Shown: positions 1 through 11,896, counted from the first letter of the stretch. The stretch: DNA of 64,000 nt from Tricholoma matsutake (GCA_026075535.2 AP026539.1:12834001-12898000), one strand, 5' to 3'. Notes: generated by a model not told the origin, from the letters alone. Made by a program: numbers and translations.

Positions 1-870
1 GTTCCCCATGAGCAGTGGCTTGTGGTGGTGGTGCAGGGTGGTGGTGGCAGTTTTCCATAGATACTGCAACAGTAAAACCTAGAAGTTAGAGAGTTGATAA
101 GTTGAATAAAAAAAAAAGAAGCGAACATGGAAAAGAATTACCTGGGGCTCAAACAACGATAGACGTCGTTTGTGCCCCTCATCACCCTTCCCCCGCCGCC
201 TGCACCTATTTGCATCCCTGTTGTTGGATTGTCCATTGTTGGCATCCTTGTTGTGGGTCCTAGCCCTCCTGCTCATTGTCGTCGCTGGTCCTTGCTACCT
301 CCCAGCTGCCCCCCCACGGAAGTGGTGGGGGGGCAGTGGGGCTGGTAGTCATTGTCATAGTCAAAATCACAGGTTTGTACCTAAAAATATTTGTTAACAA
401 GAAAACAAAATGGGAAAAGAACAGAAAAGATACCTATAGCCCAAGAGACATCAATGATGTCGCTTGGGCCCTTTTTCATTCTCCCTTGTTGTCGTCTCCC
501 CGTCTTCTCCATCTGTCCAGGCTGCTCCCCATTTCCACCCCATGAGCACTTGCTTTTGGCATTGGTTGGGGGTGCTGTGGTGGTCATGGTGGCATGGTTT
601 TGCTGTTCCTGTCTTCTCGTCATTGTTCATCAGGCATGGGTGCTTCTTTTTTTCATTGTCATTATAATACTGTTAGAACCTATAAATTATTATATGTTAG
701 TTGAAGCCCAAAAAAAAAAGCAGGAAAAAGAAAATGTCATCTGTGCCTGTTTTGTGTGCGATGTGGCCCATTTCCATCATTTGCTGGTGAGGTGGCAGCT
801 ATGGGTGCATTGGATGTGGATGTTTACAAACCGGTGGTGGTAGTGGAGGGAGGAGAGAGGGAGGACAGCA
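1..870. mobile_element. NT0: partial copy of the hairpin-rich non-coding NT element
   Basis: No convincing coding sequence. The stretch shares three modules with NT1-NT3. These are the CCCCATGAGCA hairpin module (about 5-30 and 537-566), a purine-rich AAAACCTAGAA...GTTAGAGAG spacer (about 75-135), and an inverted GGCTCAAAC...GTTTGTGCC motif (147-182) with a related one near 437-471. It ends in GGTGGTGG-type sequence like the right part of NT1. The left end lies outside the window, and I could not find a GGGGGAGTGTAAAG terminus on the right, so this is a truncated or decayed copy. Confidence 0.55.
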
Positions 871-1811
871 GCGATGGCATCGGCGGCATCAACAGGTGGT
901 GATGACCTGGCAGACATGGTTGATGATGATGTGTCATGGTTGCATGATAAACACATGAATTTCCATTTTCGGGAAATGCCAAGGGACTTGGAAGAAATTT
1001 CGAACATAAGTCAAGCAGTCCTTAGGGCCTTAAGGACTTACAAGCTTGCCTTTATTTGCTGAAATGTCACTTATCCGCTTAATAGATTATATCTGCTTGA
1101 CTGGTCATCAATTTTAAAGAAAAAATTGTACTTATTTTCCTTAATAAGGCTTAATTTCCTTAATTGGACTCTAAGCTAAATAAGCTAAATAAGTCGACCT
1201 TTGATTTTGCTGATGATCAGAGCAATAGAATGATCTAAATGACAAAAAGGAAATAAGTCAGTATCAGGTATCTGAGGAATGATGAAAACAGAGATACATT
1301 GCATTCTTGAGAGGCTGGGAGATGATTTATCAACACGCAAGCGACACGATCAAGTCATGTTGATGCGCATTGTTGATCGATGTCTGGCAACTCCCGGTCC
1401 TGCAATCAACGTTGGTGTTAGAATTGTGGTAAGTAAATTATAAGTCAGTAACTTCTTGTATAGATGACTCTTTCATTGTATTTACATTTCTCCAAGCCCC
1501 GGCCCAAGCCTGAGCTGAGCTGAGCCGAGCCTGAGCCTGCTACCAAGGCCCAGCTCACAATATATGAAAGCCTGAGCCGGGTCAAGCCGAGCCCAAGCCC
1601 CAGCTTTTGAGCTGAGCCGGGCCCTGCACATCACTAGTTTGTCACTAGTGTAATGTCAATGAATATAAAATCACATTTTTGTTTGAAAATCTCAAGCCTG
1701 AGATGAGAGCCTTTCATGATGACCTACCAGTAGCATGTAGTTCTGTGGTAGCACTGCAGTAGAGCTACCTATGACAGTAGACTTGGAGCTATAGGAGAGC
1801 TATGAGAGTGT
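871..1811. other. Gene-free interval
   Basis: I see no supported gene here. A GAGCC/GAGCT-rich degenerate low-complexity stretch runs from about 1497 to 1632, and the rest is AT-rich unique-looking sequence. Short open frames, such as one around 874-1062, show no recognisable domain. Confidence 0.5.
1497..1632. repeat. GAGCC-rich degenerate low-complexity repeat
   Basis: About 136 bp is built from variants of GAGCCT, GAGCTG and CCCAAGCC, bounded by GGCCC-type sequence on both sides (CCCCGGCCCAAG at the left, GCCGGGCCCTG at the right). It looks like a short dispersed fungal repeat, but I found neither a TSD nor a second copy in the window. Confidence 0.45.
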
Positions 1812-1813
1812 TA

Positions 1814-1837
1814 CAGTTGATATTCTCATAATGCATA
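1814..1837 (+). repeat. Left TIR of the pogo-like element
   Basis: Starts CAGTTGATATTCTCATAA. It is preceded by TA and matches the reverse complement of 4519-4542 at 23 of 24 positions. Confidence 0.92.
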
Positions 1838-2054
1838 GCCTCTGGACTGACCCAGGGTCTATGCATTATGACATATATGCATGACAAAAATACGTCACAA
1901 ATGTGACATTCTGTGACACCGCCAAAAGTGTGACATGATTCATGATAGATTTTGACACTATCTATGTATACTCCGTATCAACCATGCTTCAAGACCTCTG
2001 TGTATGTGTAAAGTAACTATCTAGTGAGGTCTGTGTGGAATCAAGAAGGGCATC

Positions 2055-4191
2055 TCACTGCAACTTTGCTCTGTACTTGCATAACTGATGAGGCAATTCA
2101 AGTGAGAAATCTGCATCCCCATAGCTAAGGCACGCTTTTTCAAGCACCTCGCAAAGCTTGATAACTTCTCCTCGAGTTGGCACATCTTCAACATCATCCT
2201 CAGCATCATCCTCAGAATCCTCAAGTTCTATAACATCCCCTCTTGCAACTCCCATCTCATGTTGAACCACAGCCACTATTTCGGCATCACCACCTTCAAA
2301 CCTGTACAGTGAATCACCAATCTTGCACTCTTCAACCGGATTGACAAGATCCTCCAGTGTTGGTGGAGATCCAATGATCCGCCTACACTTGACTAACTCT
2401 TTGACAGATTCCATTAATTCTTGTTCAGCCTTGATCATTTGAGGGATGGTGGCAGACTCGGGTGGTGATTTATGTGGGAGCTTGATGGTCAAGTGGGGCA
2501 GTTGACATTCAGAGGAAAGTTTATGCAAAGCTTCCTATGCTTGCAGAATGTCACCTTCCACATTCATGACTGCATCCAGGGTTGACTTCCAATCACGCAC
2601 AATGTATCGATTGCCAAGCTGCGTCTTGAGACATTCCTCGGCTTTGGGCAAAGTCATTTCACTTGATGCAAATGTCCGAAGGATTCCCCATGCACCTTGA
2701 TCTGCATGCGGCGTCGATGGATCAGGGATGTTGTGATCTATGATCTCGCTATGAAATAATTAAATTATCGCTTGATACAAATTGTTATTAGACTTGGAAA
2801 CTGACCCTTGAATTTTGGTATGATTCCAGCAGTGCTGGATTGTAGCATCATCCACATGCTTCCACACCTCCCTCGCCATGAGCATGCCTTCAAGTAAATT
2901 GATCTTGTAAATGTCGCGTTCTCCAAGCTCATCCTTTTCAATTGTGCAGAGGCAGAATTGTTGTCGGTAGTGAGCTTTGAAACACCGGATAATTCCTGCA
3001 TCCAGTGGTTGTACAAACAAGGTCATATTTGGCTCGAAATATAAAAGCTGGATGTTCTGAGGTTCATAGCAGATAAAATGCCCAGAAAAATTGTTGAGGC
3101 TAAGGCAGATGTGTCGTTTTTGAATGCGCATCCTCATATCAAAATCTTTAATATATCTGTTGACAATGTTAGTCTTAGTTGTAACAATGATGCAACATCG
3201 CACAGCTGCAGTGTTTGAGAAATGATGCTTACTCTTCAAAGAGCTCTGATGTCATCCAAGCCTTCTTATTGTTCTGGTAGTAGAATCCAAGCTGGTCTGG
3301 GGTGCACTTTTTGAAGCAGCGGGGTAGCTTTGATTTTCCAATGTATATTGGTGGTAGGTGTTCGCTTCTGTCGGCATTGCACGCAAAGGCAATTGTGATG
3401 CAAAACTTCTCTCTTTTCTTGCTGGCCATCTGCTTTGATGCAAGCCCACGGTCAGGCGGTGCACTGGTATAATTTAATATGGATCAGTATGGCGAGATCG
3501 ACCAGAAGACTCACAATACAAAGAGACTTGATTCATCAATGTTCCACCAATTTTTTGGTGGATAGGTTGCCAAAGTCATTCCAAGTTGTTTGCATTCCTC
3601 TTCAACTGCCTGGAGATCAACAGATCCTGCTTCCCCATGCCAACGACGCTCCTTCAAGCCATAGGCTTTGCAGAATGGGAGAATCCAACCATCTCCAGGG
3701 AGACGCTCAAGCTCAGGAACATCGAACTGCTCCTCAAACTTACTCTGTTTTGCCTTGAGCATTGGGCTGTTTACAGTCTCACCTTTCTCTTCCATGTGCT
3801 TTACCCACAGTATCAGGGCTCTCTCCACGTCGGGTCTCATTACAATGCGAGCACGCTTTGATGACAATGTGTTTGGGTACGATGTGACACGCTTCTCCAA
3901 CTCTGGGCGCAATTTCAACTTTCTCGATAGGGTTGATTGTGTAAAGATCAAGGCGCTGTCTGTCTTTGAAGCAAAGTGCCAAACAATCTTGCCCTGAGAC
4001 ACTCTAGGGTGTTCATCAACGTAGGCATAGACAGTCATCCAGTTGTAGCCAGTGAGGTTCTCGCGCTGTGTTGTCTGAGCAGGTTTTGCAGCTGTCCTCG
4101 GTGCATCTTTACGGACAAGTACCTTTGGCTGTCATTGATATGGGGCTGGTTTCTCGCGAGGTTTACGAGTGGGCTGGGGTTCAGCAGGCAT
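2055..4191 (-). pseudogene. Pogo-type transposase pseudogene (CENP-B/Tc5 HTH plus DDE-1)
   Basis: The natural start is probably the ATG at 4191-4189. That frame hits TGA at 4134-4132 and then reads on into the HTH region (4110-3511). Blocks in order are the N-terminal HTH_Tnp_Tc5-like part, first DDE motif NIDESSLF (near 3520), PDRGLASKQMASKKREKF (about 3460-3400), second-D motif region (near 3100), third-D motif QPLDAGII (near 3005), and a C-terminal block running to TGA at 2057-2055 with a further in-frame TAG at 2537-2535. Splice-like breaks lie between blocks. The second catalytic Asp is replaced by Asn (LSLNNFSGH, where D is expected before NFSGH). All three lesions fit C-to-T or G-to-A change. 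Confidence 0.85.
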
Positions 4192-4518
4192 CTTGCTGGC
4201 TAGATTCCTATTTTTTTGGACTGTTTCAATAAGGCTGCAGCCTCGTTTTTTTCTCTCAGTTGGTACTATACTATCCCCTGCCATTGGAGATGTCATTCTA
4301 GGTAATTGGGCCCATTATTGTGGCGCTTCGGGCATAATGCATCACCGTAATTGACCCTGTGTCGGTCATGTCTTCGGACAAAAAATCATGCTGATAATGC
4401 ATAATTTGGTCACTGGACCTATGCATTATTCAATATGCATTATGGGCCCTATCTCCCCGCGTTCCATGGTGGTTCTGGTCCGCAAGCCATGCATTATGAG
4501 AATTATGCATGATTACGT

Positions 4519-4542
4519 TATGCATTATGAAAATATCAACTG
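4519..4542 (-). repeat. Right TIR of the pogo-like element
   Basis: Ends ...ATATCAACTG followed by TA. It is the inverted partner of 1814-1837 with a single C/T difference. Confidence 0.92.
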
Positions 4543-4558
4543 TATACAGAAGATAAAT

Positions 4559-4953
4559 AGGGTTGTTCACGGTAGCCATTCTTGGGCCATTTTCGGTTCA
4601 TTTTCAAACTCATTTTCGGCTCATTTTTGTGTATTTGGCAGAGGAACAAACAAATGGGAACGAAAAATGGAATGGAAAATGACATGAAAAATGGTTACCG
4701 TGAACACCCTGGGAAGGAAAATTTAGAAAAATGGAGCAAAAATGCATTTTTCTCGCCAGGCACAGTGCTAAAAATATGAAAAATGATCATTTTTCGGTTC
4801 CCTTTTTACAAAAGCAAGGGTAGGGTTCCATTTTACATCCATTTTACATTCATTCTCAGTTCCATTCTTGAGAAAAATGGAATCAAAATGAAATAGAAAA
4901 TGATTGAAAAATGAGTGAAAAATGAACCAAAAATGCCAGCTGTGAACAACCCT
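4559..4953. mobile_element. Small MITE with AGGGTTGTTCAC ends
   Basis: A 395 bp AT-rich non-coding element begins AGGGTTGTTCACGG and ends with the inverted partner GTGAACAACCCT. It is flanked by AAT on both sides, a possible 3 bp target duplication. The interior is made of TCATTTT and AAAATGA motifs on opposing strands, so the whole element can fold on itself. It starts 15 bp after the pogo-like element's right TA. The family is not assignable without an autonomous relative. Confidence 0.7.
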
Positions 4954-5236
4954 AATGTGTCTATGGGCACTATGGACACTATGGGTCACTGCAGACTCTA
5001 TGTACCACTGCTGCAGAGTCCCATAGATAGCTCAGGATTTGCTGATGCCATAACATCGTCGAAAATGGCATCCACACAGGAGATCAAAATGTTCAGTATA
5101 TGTCAAGAAAAGTGGTTTTTTCATGCATAACGACCATGTTGTGTCCATCCTGAAGCTCACCAGCTCCTCAGATGGGCCTATAATCAACAAATAATTGTCC
5201 AAGAATAGCCCATTTTGACCGCTACCATTCAAATAT

Positions 5237-6805
5237 TTACAACGCAGTCACGGTGATCCCAGTCGTCGAATCTGGACGTGTCCTACCACGTGGACGCTGG
5301 TCCCAGATCTGGTCAAGCACATCCCTGCGAATCTCTTTGAGCATGTGATTGACGATATCTCTCCGGTGCATCGCAACTGAACCATCATCATCATCAACGA
5401 CATCAGGAGGACGCCAGTTCAGATAGATTTTATTGTGACTGGGTGGGCGTACAAAATTGCCTGGATGCGCACAGATGTAGTGGTAGCAGCAGTAGCACGC
5501 AGGCTTGCTACAGCCGATGTACTTGTCTCCTTCGACAAAGGCACATTGGTCACGGTGCGCGTAGAAGTGTTCCAAGAGGATCAACTCTGCGTGCACGCGA
5601 GGCAAGAAAGTGGACTTGTTGTATTCATCTACCAATCTTTGGTAGATTTGGAAGTTGCTGTCCATGTCCTGCAAGGCCTTCTGGTAAAGCGGAAGATTTT
5701 CGTCGCCGCTTGGTAGCATGCGGCGTGCAATACCATCGAGAGTAGTTAGATCGTCCATTGGAGGTGATTTCTCAGCTGGTTTTGGCGAAGGCACGCGCTG
5801 TATTTCAAAATTGTCGAAAAATGTGGGAAATCTCATAGCAGCAGCAACAAGGGTCCTTGCTGCCTTCATGTGCGAGCCGAGGCGTCCGATGTAGTGCCGC
5901 AGTTTCAGGAAGTTGCTGGCATTCGATTCCTGCACGCTGGCTGGCCCGGAACCCTTCTCAGACCTCCGAGTGAGTTCTTTCATGTAAGGCGATGATCTGG
6001 CATCGTAGGAGAATTGACAAAGGTGTAACATATCTTCCTCGTAGTCCTTGAAGGACGATAACCATGCCGTCATACCTTTTGGCGTCACAAGTTATTTTTC
6101 TAAGTCTCAAACGTGATCGATCAACTCACCCTCGCTTTTCTCTCTCTCTAGATCGAAGATTTTTAGGCACTTATTTAATGGGTCTTGCATGAACCGCCAG
6201 TAGAATTTCACCCGTGGCAAACCAAACTCGACTGCACTTCTGAAAATGCTCTCTTCTACCGCGGACGTCTCGCCAGTGATACCAGCCAAACCTCTGAGGA
6301 TCCTTTCGAGGAAAGAGACAACTTTGTCTTTGACATTCTCATTCGCCGCAACCCAAAACACCATCCCTTCTGACCTCGTCTCAAGTGCGATAGCCGTAAC
6401 TGTTGCGCCCCCCCTTTCAAAATCACACATGTACGCAAGGTTTTTCAGAAACGAGCGTCGAAGGTTGCAGTTGTCCTGCTCTGATTCGTCGAGACTGGGG
6501 AGCGGTTCGCACTGGATATGGCTACCGCGGATAGGGTCGAGAACATGTTGAAGCACGAGAGGTTCATAAAATCGCATCATTAGTTGATCAGATTTTTTGC
6601 GAGGTGGATCAGATTTTTTGCGATGTGTGCCTGTGCGTGCTAGTGCCGCTGGAGAAGATACTGACAGGGACACTGGGGACGAATCCGACGACTCTGATTT
6701 CTTCTTTCCCCTGTGTTTGGAAGGCGAGACTGCTGGCGTTGACACCGGCACTGACAACGCATCGAGTGACTTCGGTTTCTTCTTTCCCTTGTGTTTGGAA
6801 GGCAT
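5237..6805 (-). CDS. OTT_1508-like nucleic acid deaminase family protein
   Basis: Two exons: 6805-6130 and 6075-5237. The 54 bp intron (6129-6076) starts GTGAGT and ends AAAAG. Splicing keeps the frame and gives about 504 residues. The N-terminus (about 1-75) is Ser/Lys-rich with two SKH(K/R)GKKK repeats, probably a nuclear or nucleic-acid-binding tail. The C-terminal half carries the zinc-site signature of the deaminase fold: HAE at about 387-389 (His ligand plus catalytic Glu) and a CYCC cluster near 419-422 that follows GCSKPA. This matches the OTT_1508-like deaminases expanded in basidiomycetes, whose substrate is unknown. Deaminase activity is inferred from the family; no substrate can be read from the sequence. 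The gene appears intact. Confidence 0.85.
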
Positions 6806-7693
6806 GGGTGGTGTAAGTCGACGTTCTGCGGATACACGCGCTGAGCCTCATGTCCATCAAACTAGCTTAAGTGGGCTGACCTTGAAAATAACCTCGGCTT
6901 ACGCATATTCAAATCCATGCCGCGGTGCCGCAAGCTTAAACTAGCTGTGGGATCTAGGTATAAAAATGAGTCCGATGTATACGAGGACTCGTATAACAAC
7001 CTACTTACTTCAGGTTGCCGGATGTTTTTCATCTTAATCCTTGTTGAATTTCAACCTAAGCTGTCTTCATAGTGATATCTCGGGTAAAGGGAACGACTCC
7101 TTCATGTCTCAGGGCCCAGGACTGGTAACAGAAATGTATTGCAGGGGGATTACAACACGTACGTGAGAGACGAGAGCGACATACACGAAAGGCTCGATCC
7201 ACTAGGAAGCATGTCCAAAGAAATACGAGACCAGTCACAATGATGAAATTCAACGGAGAAAATCATCATAAGCATGGCCAAAACATGAACAGGGATCATA
7301 GCAAGGACAGGGGTATCGTATGAACAGATGTGTGGTATAGGTATACGTGTATGTGGATAATCGATGAGGTCGTGAATGATCGTGAATGATCGTGGGTCGA
7401 TGAAACAACTTCATATCGGAAAGGTTGCGAATCGTAACATGGGGTATATCGTCGTGAGGAGATATGTATAGCAGCTTGGGGAAGGTTCGCTATGGCGTGT
7501 ATGCACGAGCAGAATTTAAGGACTGGGTATAGTCGCCTATCATTTGGGCAGTGGCCATAATGATAGATAGGTCGGAACTCGTGCATGAATCATGCATCGA
7601 CGACGGCGTAAAACCAAAAAAAGTCAAAAACCGAAATTCAACCAGTCGAAAGCCTAAAGTTCGAGATCCAGACGGCAGGGGAGATTGAATCCC
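6806..7693. other. Intergenic interval between deaminase and F-box-like genes
   Basis: No supported gene. The two neighbours are both on the minus strand, so this holds the deaminase promoter (right of 6805) and the F-box-like gene's 3' flank. A short direct repeat of CGTGAATGAT occurs near 7370-7390. Confidence 0.5.
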
Positions 7694-9538
7694 TCACATA
7701 CTCACTTCAGCGCGAGCACCAGCTTCCGCACTCCTCAGATCTGCCATCCTCACCTCCCCCCCGCGCCAATCCTCTACACATACCCCACCGTTCGCACAAC
7801 GCTCAAGGACACCCTTCCAGAACCGTAGGATCTTCTTGGTCTCGGGGCTGAGCGCTGGGAGTCCATGCCCTGAAGCATGGGTAGAGTTTGGTTTTGACTT
7901 TTTGTTTCTCGTGAAGAGCTGACTCGAAGATTGGGGGACTGGGGTGGATTGTGAATTTGAGCTAGTAGAAGGGCGAGATGACATCACGGATGAGAACGGC
8001 TTCCCAGTGCCGAATTTGAAGGGAACACTGAACAAGGGATACGTCGAGATCGACCCATGCGTTGCAGAAATAGTCTTAGTCATCGTCAATGCTCCATGAT
8101 CCCCGAAGCCAATTCCCTTCCTCATCAGATCGCTCCCCAAGCTCAAATCTCTGATATACATCAAACTCGGGAATGCCTCCCTCCTAACCATACTCCCAAT
8201 CTGCTCCATCAGCATGAAGAATTCCCAGCCTTGTTCATCCTCATCCCCACCACGCCCCGAAGCGAGCTCCATATCATCCCTCAGACGCTTATCAAGATCG
8301 CGGATCCCGATGAACTGGATAGAGGGGTGTGAAGGGAGCAAAACATGTGGCGCGATCCAGTCAGGATTCTGCCAGTTCCACTCAGCGTCGGCGCTGCAGA
8401 TGAATTCCGTGAGGTTTGGACACCAGGTTGCCAGACCGCCCTGTTCGTATTCGTCGTCGCCTGCCCCAGCGTTGGGGGCATAGGCGGACGTAGGGGCGGT
8501 GAGGTAGTGCTCCTCAATAGTGGCTGAGCTGTGGCCGAGCTCTAGCTGTGTGAGCTTCGCACCGTGCATGATAAAGAATTGCGCGAATCCAGAAGGAGAG
8601 TTACCAGAGTTGGGGTGGAGGGAGTAGGAGAAGTCCGATGAGAGGACGGAGAGGTGTGCGAGTATGGGCATGTCCCAAGTTGCGAGGACGAGGAAGGTGG
8701 CGTTGTCTAGGGTTACCTTGAGAGAGCGGAGCGCTGGGAGAGACAGTGTTATCGGGGCATCTGTGGTCTGGGTGGAGGTAAGACTAGGACAGTCGGTATT
8801 TGAGGAAAGGAGAGCAGAAGTAGAGGTACGTGGGCGCTTGGGTAACATTGATTGAAGGTGAGTGGAGCAAAACGTGAGCTCCAAGAATTCGAGGTTCGCA
8901 GCAATCCCAGCACTGGTAAGTAAGGGGCTCATCCGTAAACAGAAAGAAACATTGTCCTCGCCACCACCTTCTAGAGTGGAATAATTTGTCCAAGAAAGTC
9001 GACGTAGAGAATGACCAGTGCCTGGTTGGGCAAGCGCGTCGAGAAGTTGTGGTGAATTGCTAGAAGCGGGAGAAGGGCGGCGGATGGATCGATAGTCAGA
9101 ATAGACAACCAAACGTGATGCATTTGCAAGAATTGTCATGATATCGTTCGGGCAACAACGTCCGAAAGTGAGAGTTTCAATGTGCAGACGGAGAATATAT
9201 ACGCCTTTATTCGGGTTTGATGCGAGGAGAGCAGCTAACGCAGATGCCTGGCTTGCTTTGCTGATCCATACGAATTCGAGGAGAAGTTCTTGGGTATAAG
9301 CATGCCAGGCCTTGCACACCTGTGTAAAGAGGAATTTTTGGCTGATGGAGCGCTGGTAAGAGGCGTTACGAAGTGCAAAGTTATCATGTGCATGTGGGAA
9401 ATCGAGGAAAGACACTGCGTGTGGGGACTGAGATGGAGAGAAGAAGGTGGAGCTGGAGGAAGCGAGGCGCAAGATAACAAGCCAGAGTTCAGTTGGTAAA
9501 TCGGGGAGAGAGTGCAGGGCGGGGTTATGTTTTGCCAA
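7694..9538 (-). CDS. F-box-like domain protein
   Basis: One long open frame of about 614 residues. Near the N-terminus the sequence LPDLPTELWLVILRLAS is a typical F-box start, followed around residue 70 by FLFTQVCKAWHAYTQELL, the usual second helix region. The rest resembles the loosely repeated Leu-rich substrate-recognition half of fungal F-box proteins (LEFLELTF, LPALRSLKVTL). F-box proteins act as substrate adaptors of SCF ubiquitin ligases, and no partner is evident here. The C-terminal 100 residues are Ser/Pro-rich. The frame opens with TTG rather than ATG, and an in-frame TGA lies close upstream. The true start is probably in a short upstream exon (an ATG at 9733-9731 reads MVLGKVATSS), but I could not reconcile the splice phase. 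Confidence 0.75.
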   Translation of the reverse strand: MAKHNPALHSLPDLPTELWLVILRLASSSSTFFSPSQSPHAVSFLDFPHAHDNFALRNASYQRSISQKFLFTQVCKAWHAYTQELLLEFVWISKASQASALAALLASNPNKGVYILRLHIETLTFGRCCPNDIMTILANASRLVVYSDYRSIRRPSPASSNSPQLLDALAQPGTGHSLRRLSWTNYSTLEGGGEDNVSFCLRMSPLLTSAGIAANLEFLELTFCSTHLQSMLPKRPRTSTSALLSSNTDCPSLTSTQTTDAPITLSLPALRSLKVTLDNATFLVLATWDMPILAHLSVLSSDFSYSLHPNSGNSPSGFAQFFIMHGAKLTQLELGHSSATIEEHYLTAPTSAYAPNAGAGDDEYEQGGLATWCPNLTEFICSADAEWNWQNPDWIAPHVLLPSHPSIQFIGIRDLDKRLRDDMELASGRGGDEDEQGWEFFMLMEQIGSMVRREAFPSLMYIRDLSLGSDLMRKGIGFGDHGALTMTKTISATHGSISTYPLFSVPFKFGTGKPFSSVMSSRPSTSSNSQSTPVPQSSSQLFTRNKKSKPNSTHASGHGLPALSPETKKILRFWKGVLERCANGGVCVEDWRGGEVRMADLRSAEAGARAEVSM

Positions 9539-11896
9539 AGATAAATGGGATCTGGGGTAAGTAATAAATCAGTCAGTATTGATCGAGTTGAACGAGGTTC
9601 GAACGCAGCTATGCTACACAAAACATTTATGCACTCCAACTCATGCAGCCTGTAGCTATACTTTTCTAACCATACAAGGTACATGAAAACTCACAACTTT
9701 GAACGAGGATGTCGCAACTTTGCCAAGAACCATCGGCGAATCTTGGATTGAACTTGTGGTTTCTCGTTCATTACACAGAATCGTCACAAAACGTAGAAAG
9801 CAAGACGGCGCAAGGCAGGATAGTAGTACAGAGGGGACTGAGATGGAAGAAAGAAAGAAGGAGAGAGATTGAGACCGAGACCCGAAGCATTGACGATGCT
9901 TCAGCGTGCTGTAAACTCCGTTCACCGTCACGGTTCCTTGATGCCCCCGGTCCTTTTTTCGGAACTTCTCTAGATGTTCAGGTGGCACACGTGGTTTCTT
10001 TTCCGCGCAATCCGGGGCCTTGCCTCCTTCGTCTACTGTTCTTAAATCTCGAACTTGTCGGCAAGTAGTGGGGTATGGATTTGTGTGTCCACTAGAATTT
10101 CACACGTACACGTTATTTGGCGCTCATTCACGTTTTGACTCACGTTCAGTTGCAACGATTTCCTTACAGAGTTTCCACGTTCCATCTATCATAATTCATG
10201 CTCAAACACCAACTGGCACTGATATATTCCACTCTCAAACACAGATCTTTCATCAACTGATGAGATGTTCCAACAGATTGATTCGCACATATGCACTCCT
10301 GATAATGCCACGACACGACCCTGTTAAGCACCAATGGCCTTACTATGTATAGTGGCGAACTCTATGTAAGTACCTTCTAACATTCAGAAGGCTCGATGTG
10401 CAAGCACAATGCACATGGCACGCCTACGGACGACGCTAGATCACACGATTCTAAGTGTAGGCGTGACCTCGTGTAATCCGAGCTTGATATGTACATCCTT
10501 GTCACACGCATATGCATGCTAAATGCTATAACCTGTCAACTGCGGCATACTTACGGGTGCATACCTCACATCGAACCTCTCTGCCGGTTCCCACCAAAAG
10601 CCTGATGCTGTGGTTTCTGCTCCTGGTGCTGTGGTGCGCAAGTGGTGCGTTAATTGTTAATAGCAGCTGAGATCCCACAAATCGCATACGCACACTACTA
10701 ACCCTTACTACTAAACTGACCTGTTCTGATGTCCTCGGCGACTTTCTTGTTTACCGAATAGCCCACGGACCCTCGCACTTTATTGTCTTCTTGCCCAGAA
10801 CGAACACGGATCAAAGATGTGTGTGTCGGGCCCAGCCGAACTCTCGCGAATCGCACAATTACTACCCACATACGTATAATGCCTCCCACTTATGCCCGTA
10901 CATGACGGGATGGCTCTGATCAATGTTCAATGCCGTGGCATACATCGATTGATCTTTCGTGCGGCGTGCGGAGCAGACTATACGCCTGTGGGTATCCGAT
11001 CATCGATGGTTACCATGACTCAAGCGAGGGAAGACTCGACTCAAGCTGTGGGTGCGACTTCCCGAGGCTAGACCAAATACGCCAGTCACGAAGGTTCTTC
11101 CATATAATAGAGTACTCCGGCTCCGCGGACCTCGTTCTCGAGAGAAGTTGGCGTTATAGATATCAACCGTGACCCAGAGCAGAAAACAACCACACACCCC
11201 GAAAAAACACACGTCCACAATTGCCTGTCTGCAGTCAGGAAATTCATCAAGGTGTGCGTTTGCGGTTGAAATTCAAATACATCTCGGAATATGTCTGATA
11301 GATAATGACCGTCACTACTTGAAGCGCGTCGACTTTGATCGCATAAACTGAGGAATGTATACGTCGAAAATTCAGCCCACTAGCGTGTCCACAACTGAAG
11401 CTTGGAAAGTCAACTTGGCAATTTTGGGGGACGGGAGAAGGTATGGCATGCTGTGATCCATTCGATGTTCGGAGGCTTAGGTGAGGTTAACGATATTATT
11501 CAAATTTTATGCATTTGATTATTTTTCCATTCACCGCAGAACTTGGGTGAAAGTATGTTACAATTCAATATCATTCGCAAATATTCTCCCTGCCAATCGA
11601 ATGTTCCTTGTGATATCCACGTGTATCTCGTCTCTTCTAGTTCATAATGAACGAAATAGAAACTTCCTTGTCGTCAAAATTTCTCTCTGCCGCTCACCCA
11701 ATCTCTCCGTCCTGACCATAGCGTCCTGATAGAAATGTCTAACTTCTTTCATACCCAGGCGAAGAACAGCAGCGCAAACACGCTTTTTATCCTGAGCTAC
11801 AATGCAAGACATGTCCTTGCCGTCAAATCGAAGAGCTTCGAGGTGCGCCTGCCCCTCTTTCAGCTTTGAGTTTCTCACCGACCACGCGATAGGCGG
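9539..11896. other. Intergenic interval, no recognised gene
   Basis: The stretch near 9690-9735 may hold the first exon of the F-box-like gene. Beyond that I see only short frames without domains. Base composition resembles the flanking host genes more than the transposons to the right. No TIR, LTR or tandem repeat was found. Confidence 0.45.

Larger units (their letters stand above)
1814..4542 (-). mobile_element. Pogo/Fot1-like DNA transposon (Tc1-mariner superfamily), inactive
   Basis: The element is 2,729 bp. Its 24 bp terminal inverted repeats begin CAGTTGATATT and are flanked on both sides by a TA target duplication (1812-1813 and 4543-4544). A CAG start and TA duplication are typical of pogo/Tigger/Fot1 elements. 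The two TIRs differ at one position (C/T). The interior carries one transposase on the minus strand, in several exon-like blocks, broken by stop codons and with an altered catalytic residue, so the copy cannot be autonomous. CATAATGCAT motifs recur just inside both ends and may be subterminal transposase sites. Confidence 0.9.

Noticed and set aside
391..843. 150-codon ORF near the window start
   Set aside because: It is made of Cys/Val/Trp-rich translation of GTGGTGG and poly-A repeats in NT0, with no start context or domain.
4556..4570. Telomere-like TAGGG
   Set aside because: A single TAGGGTT occurrence that is the end of a MITE, not a repeat array.
7365..7400. Operator-like direct repeat CGTGAATGAT
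   Set aside because: Only two and a half short copies with no gene start nearby. Likely chance duplication.
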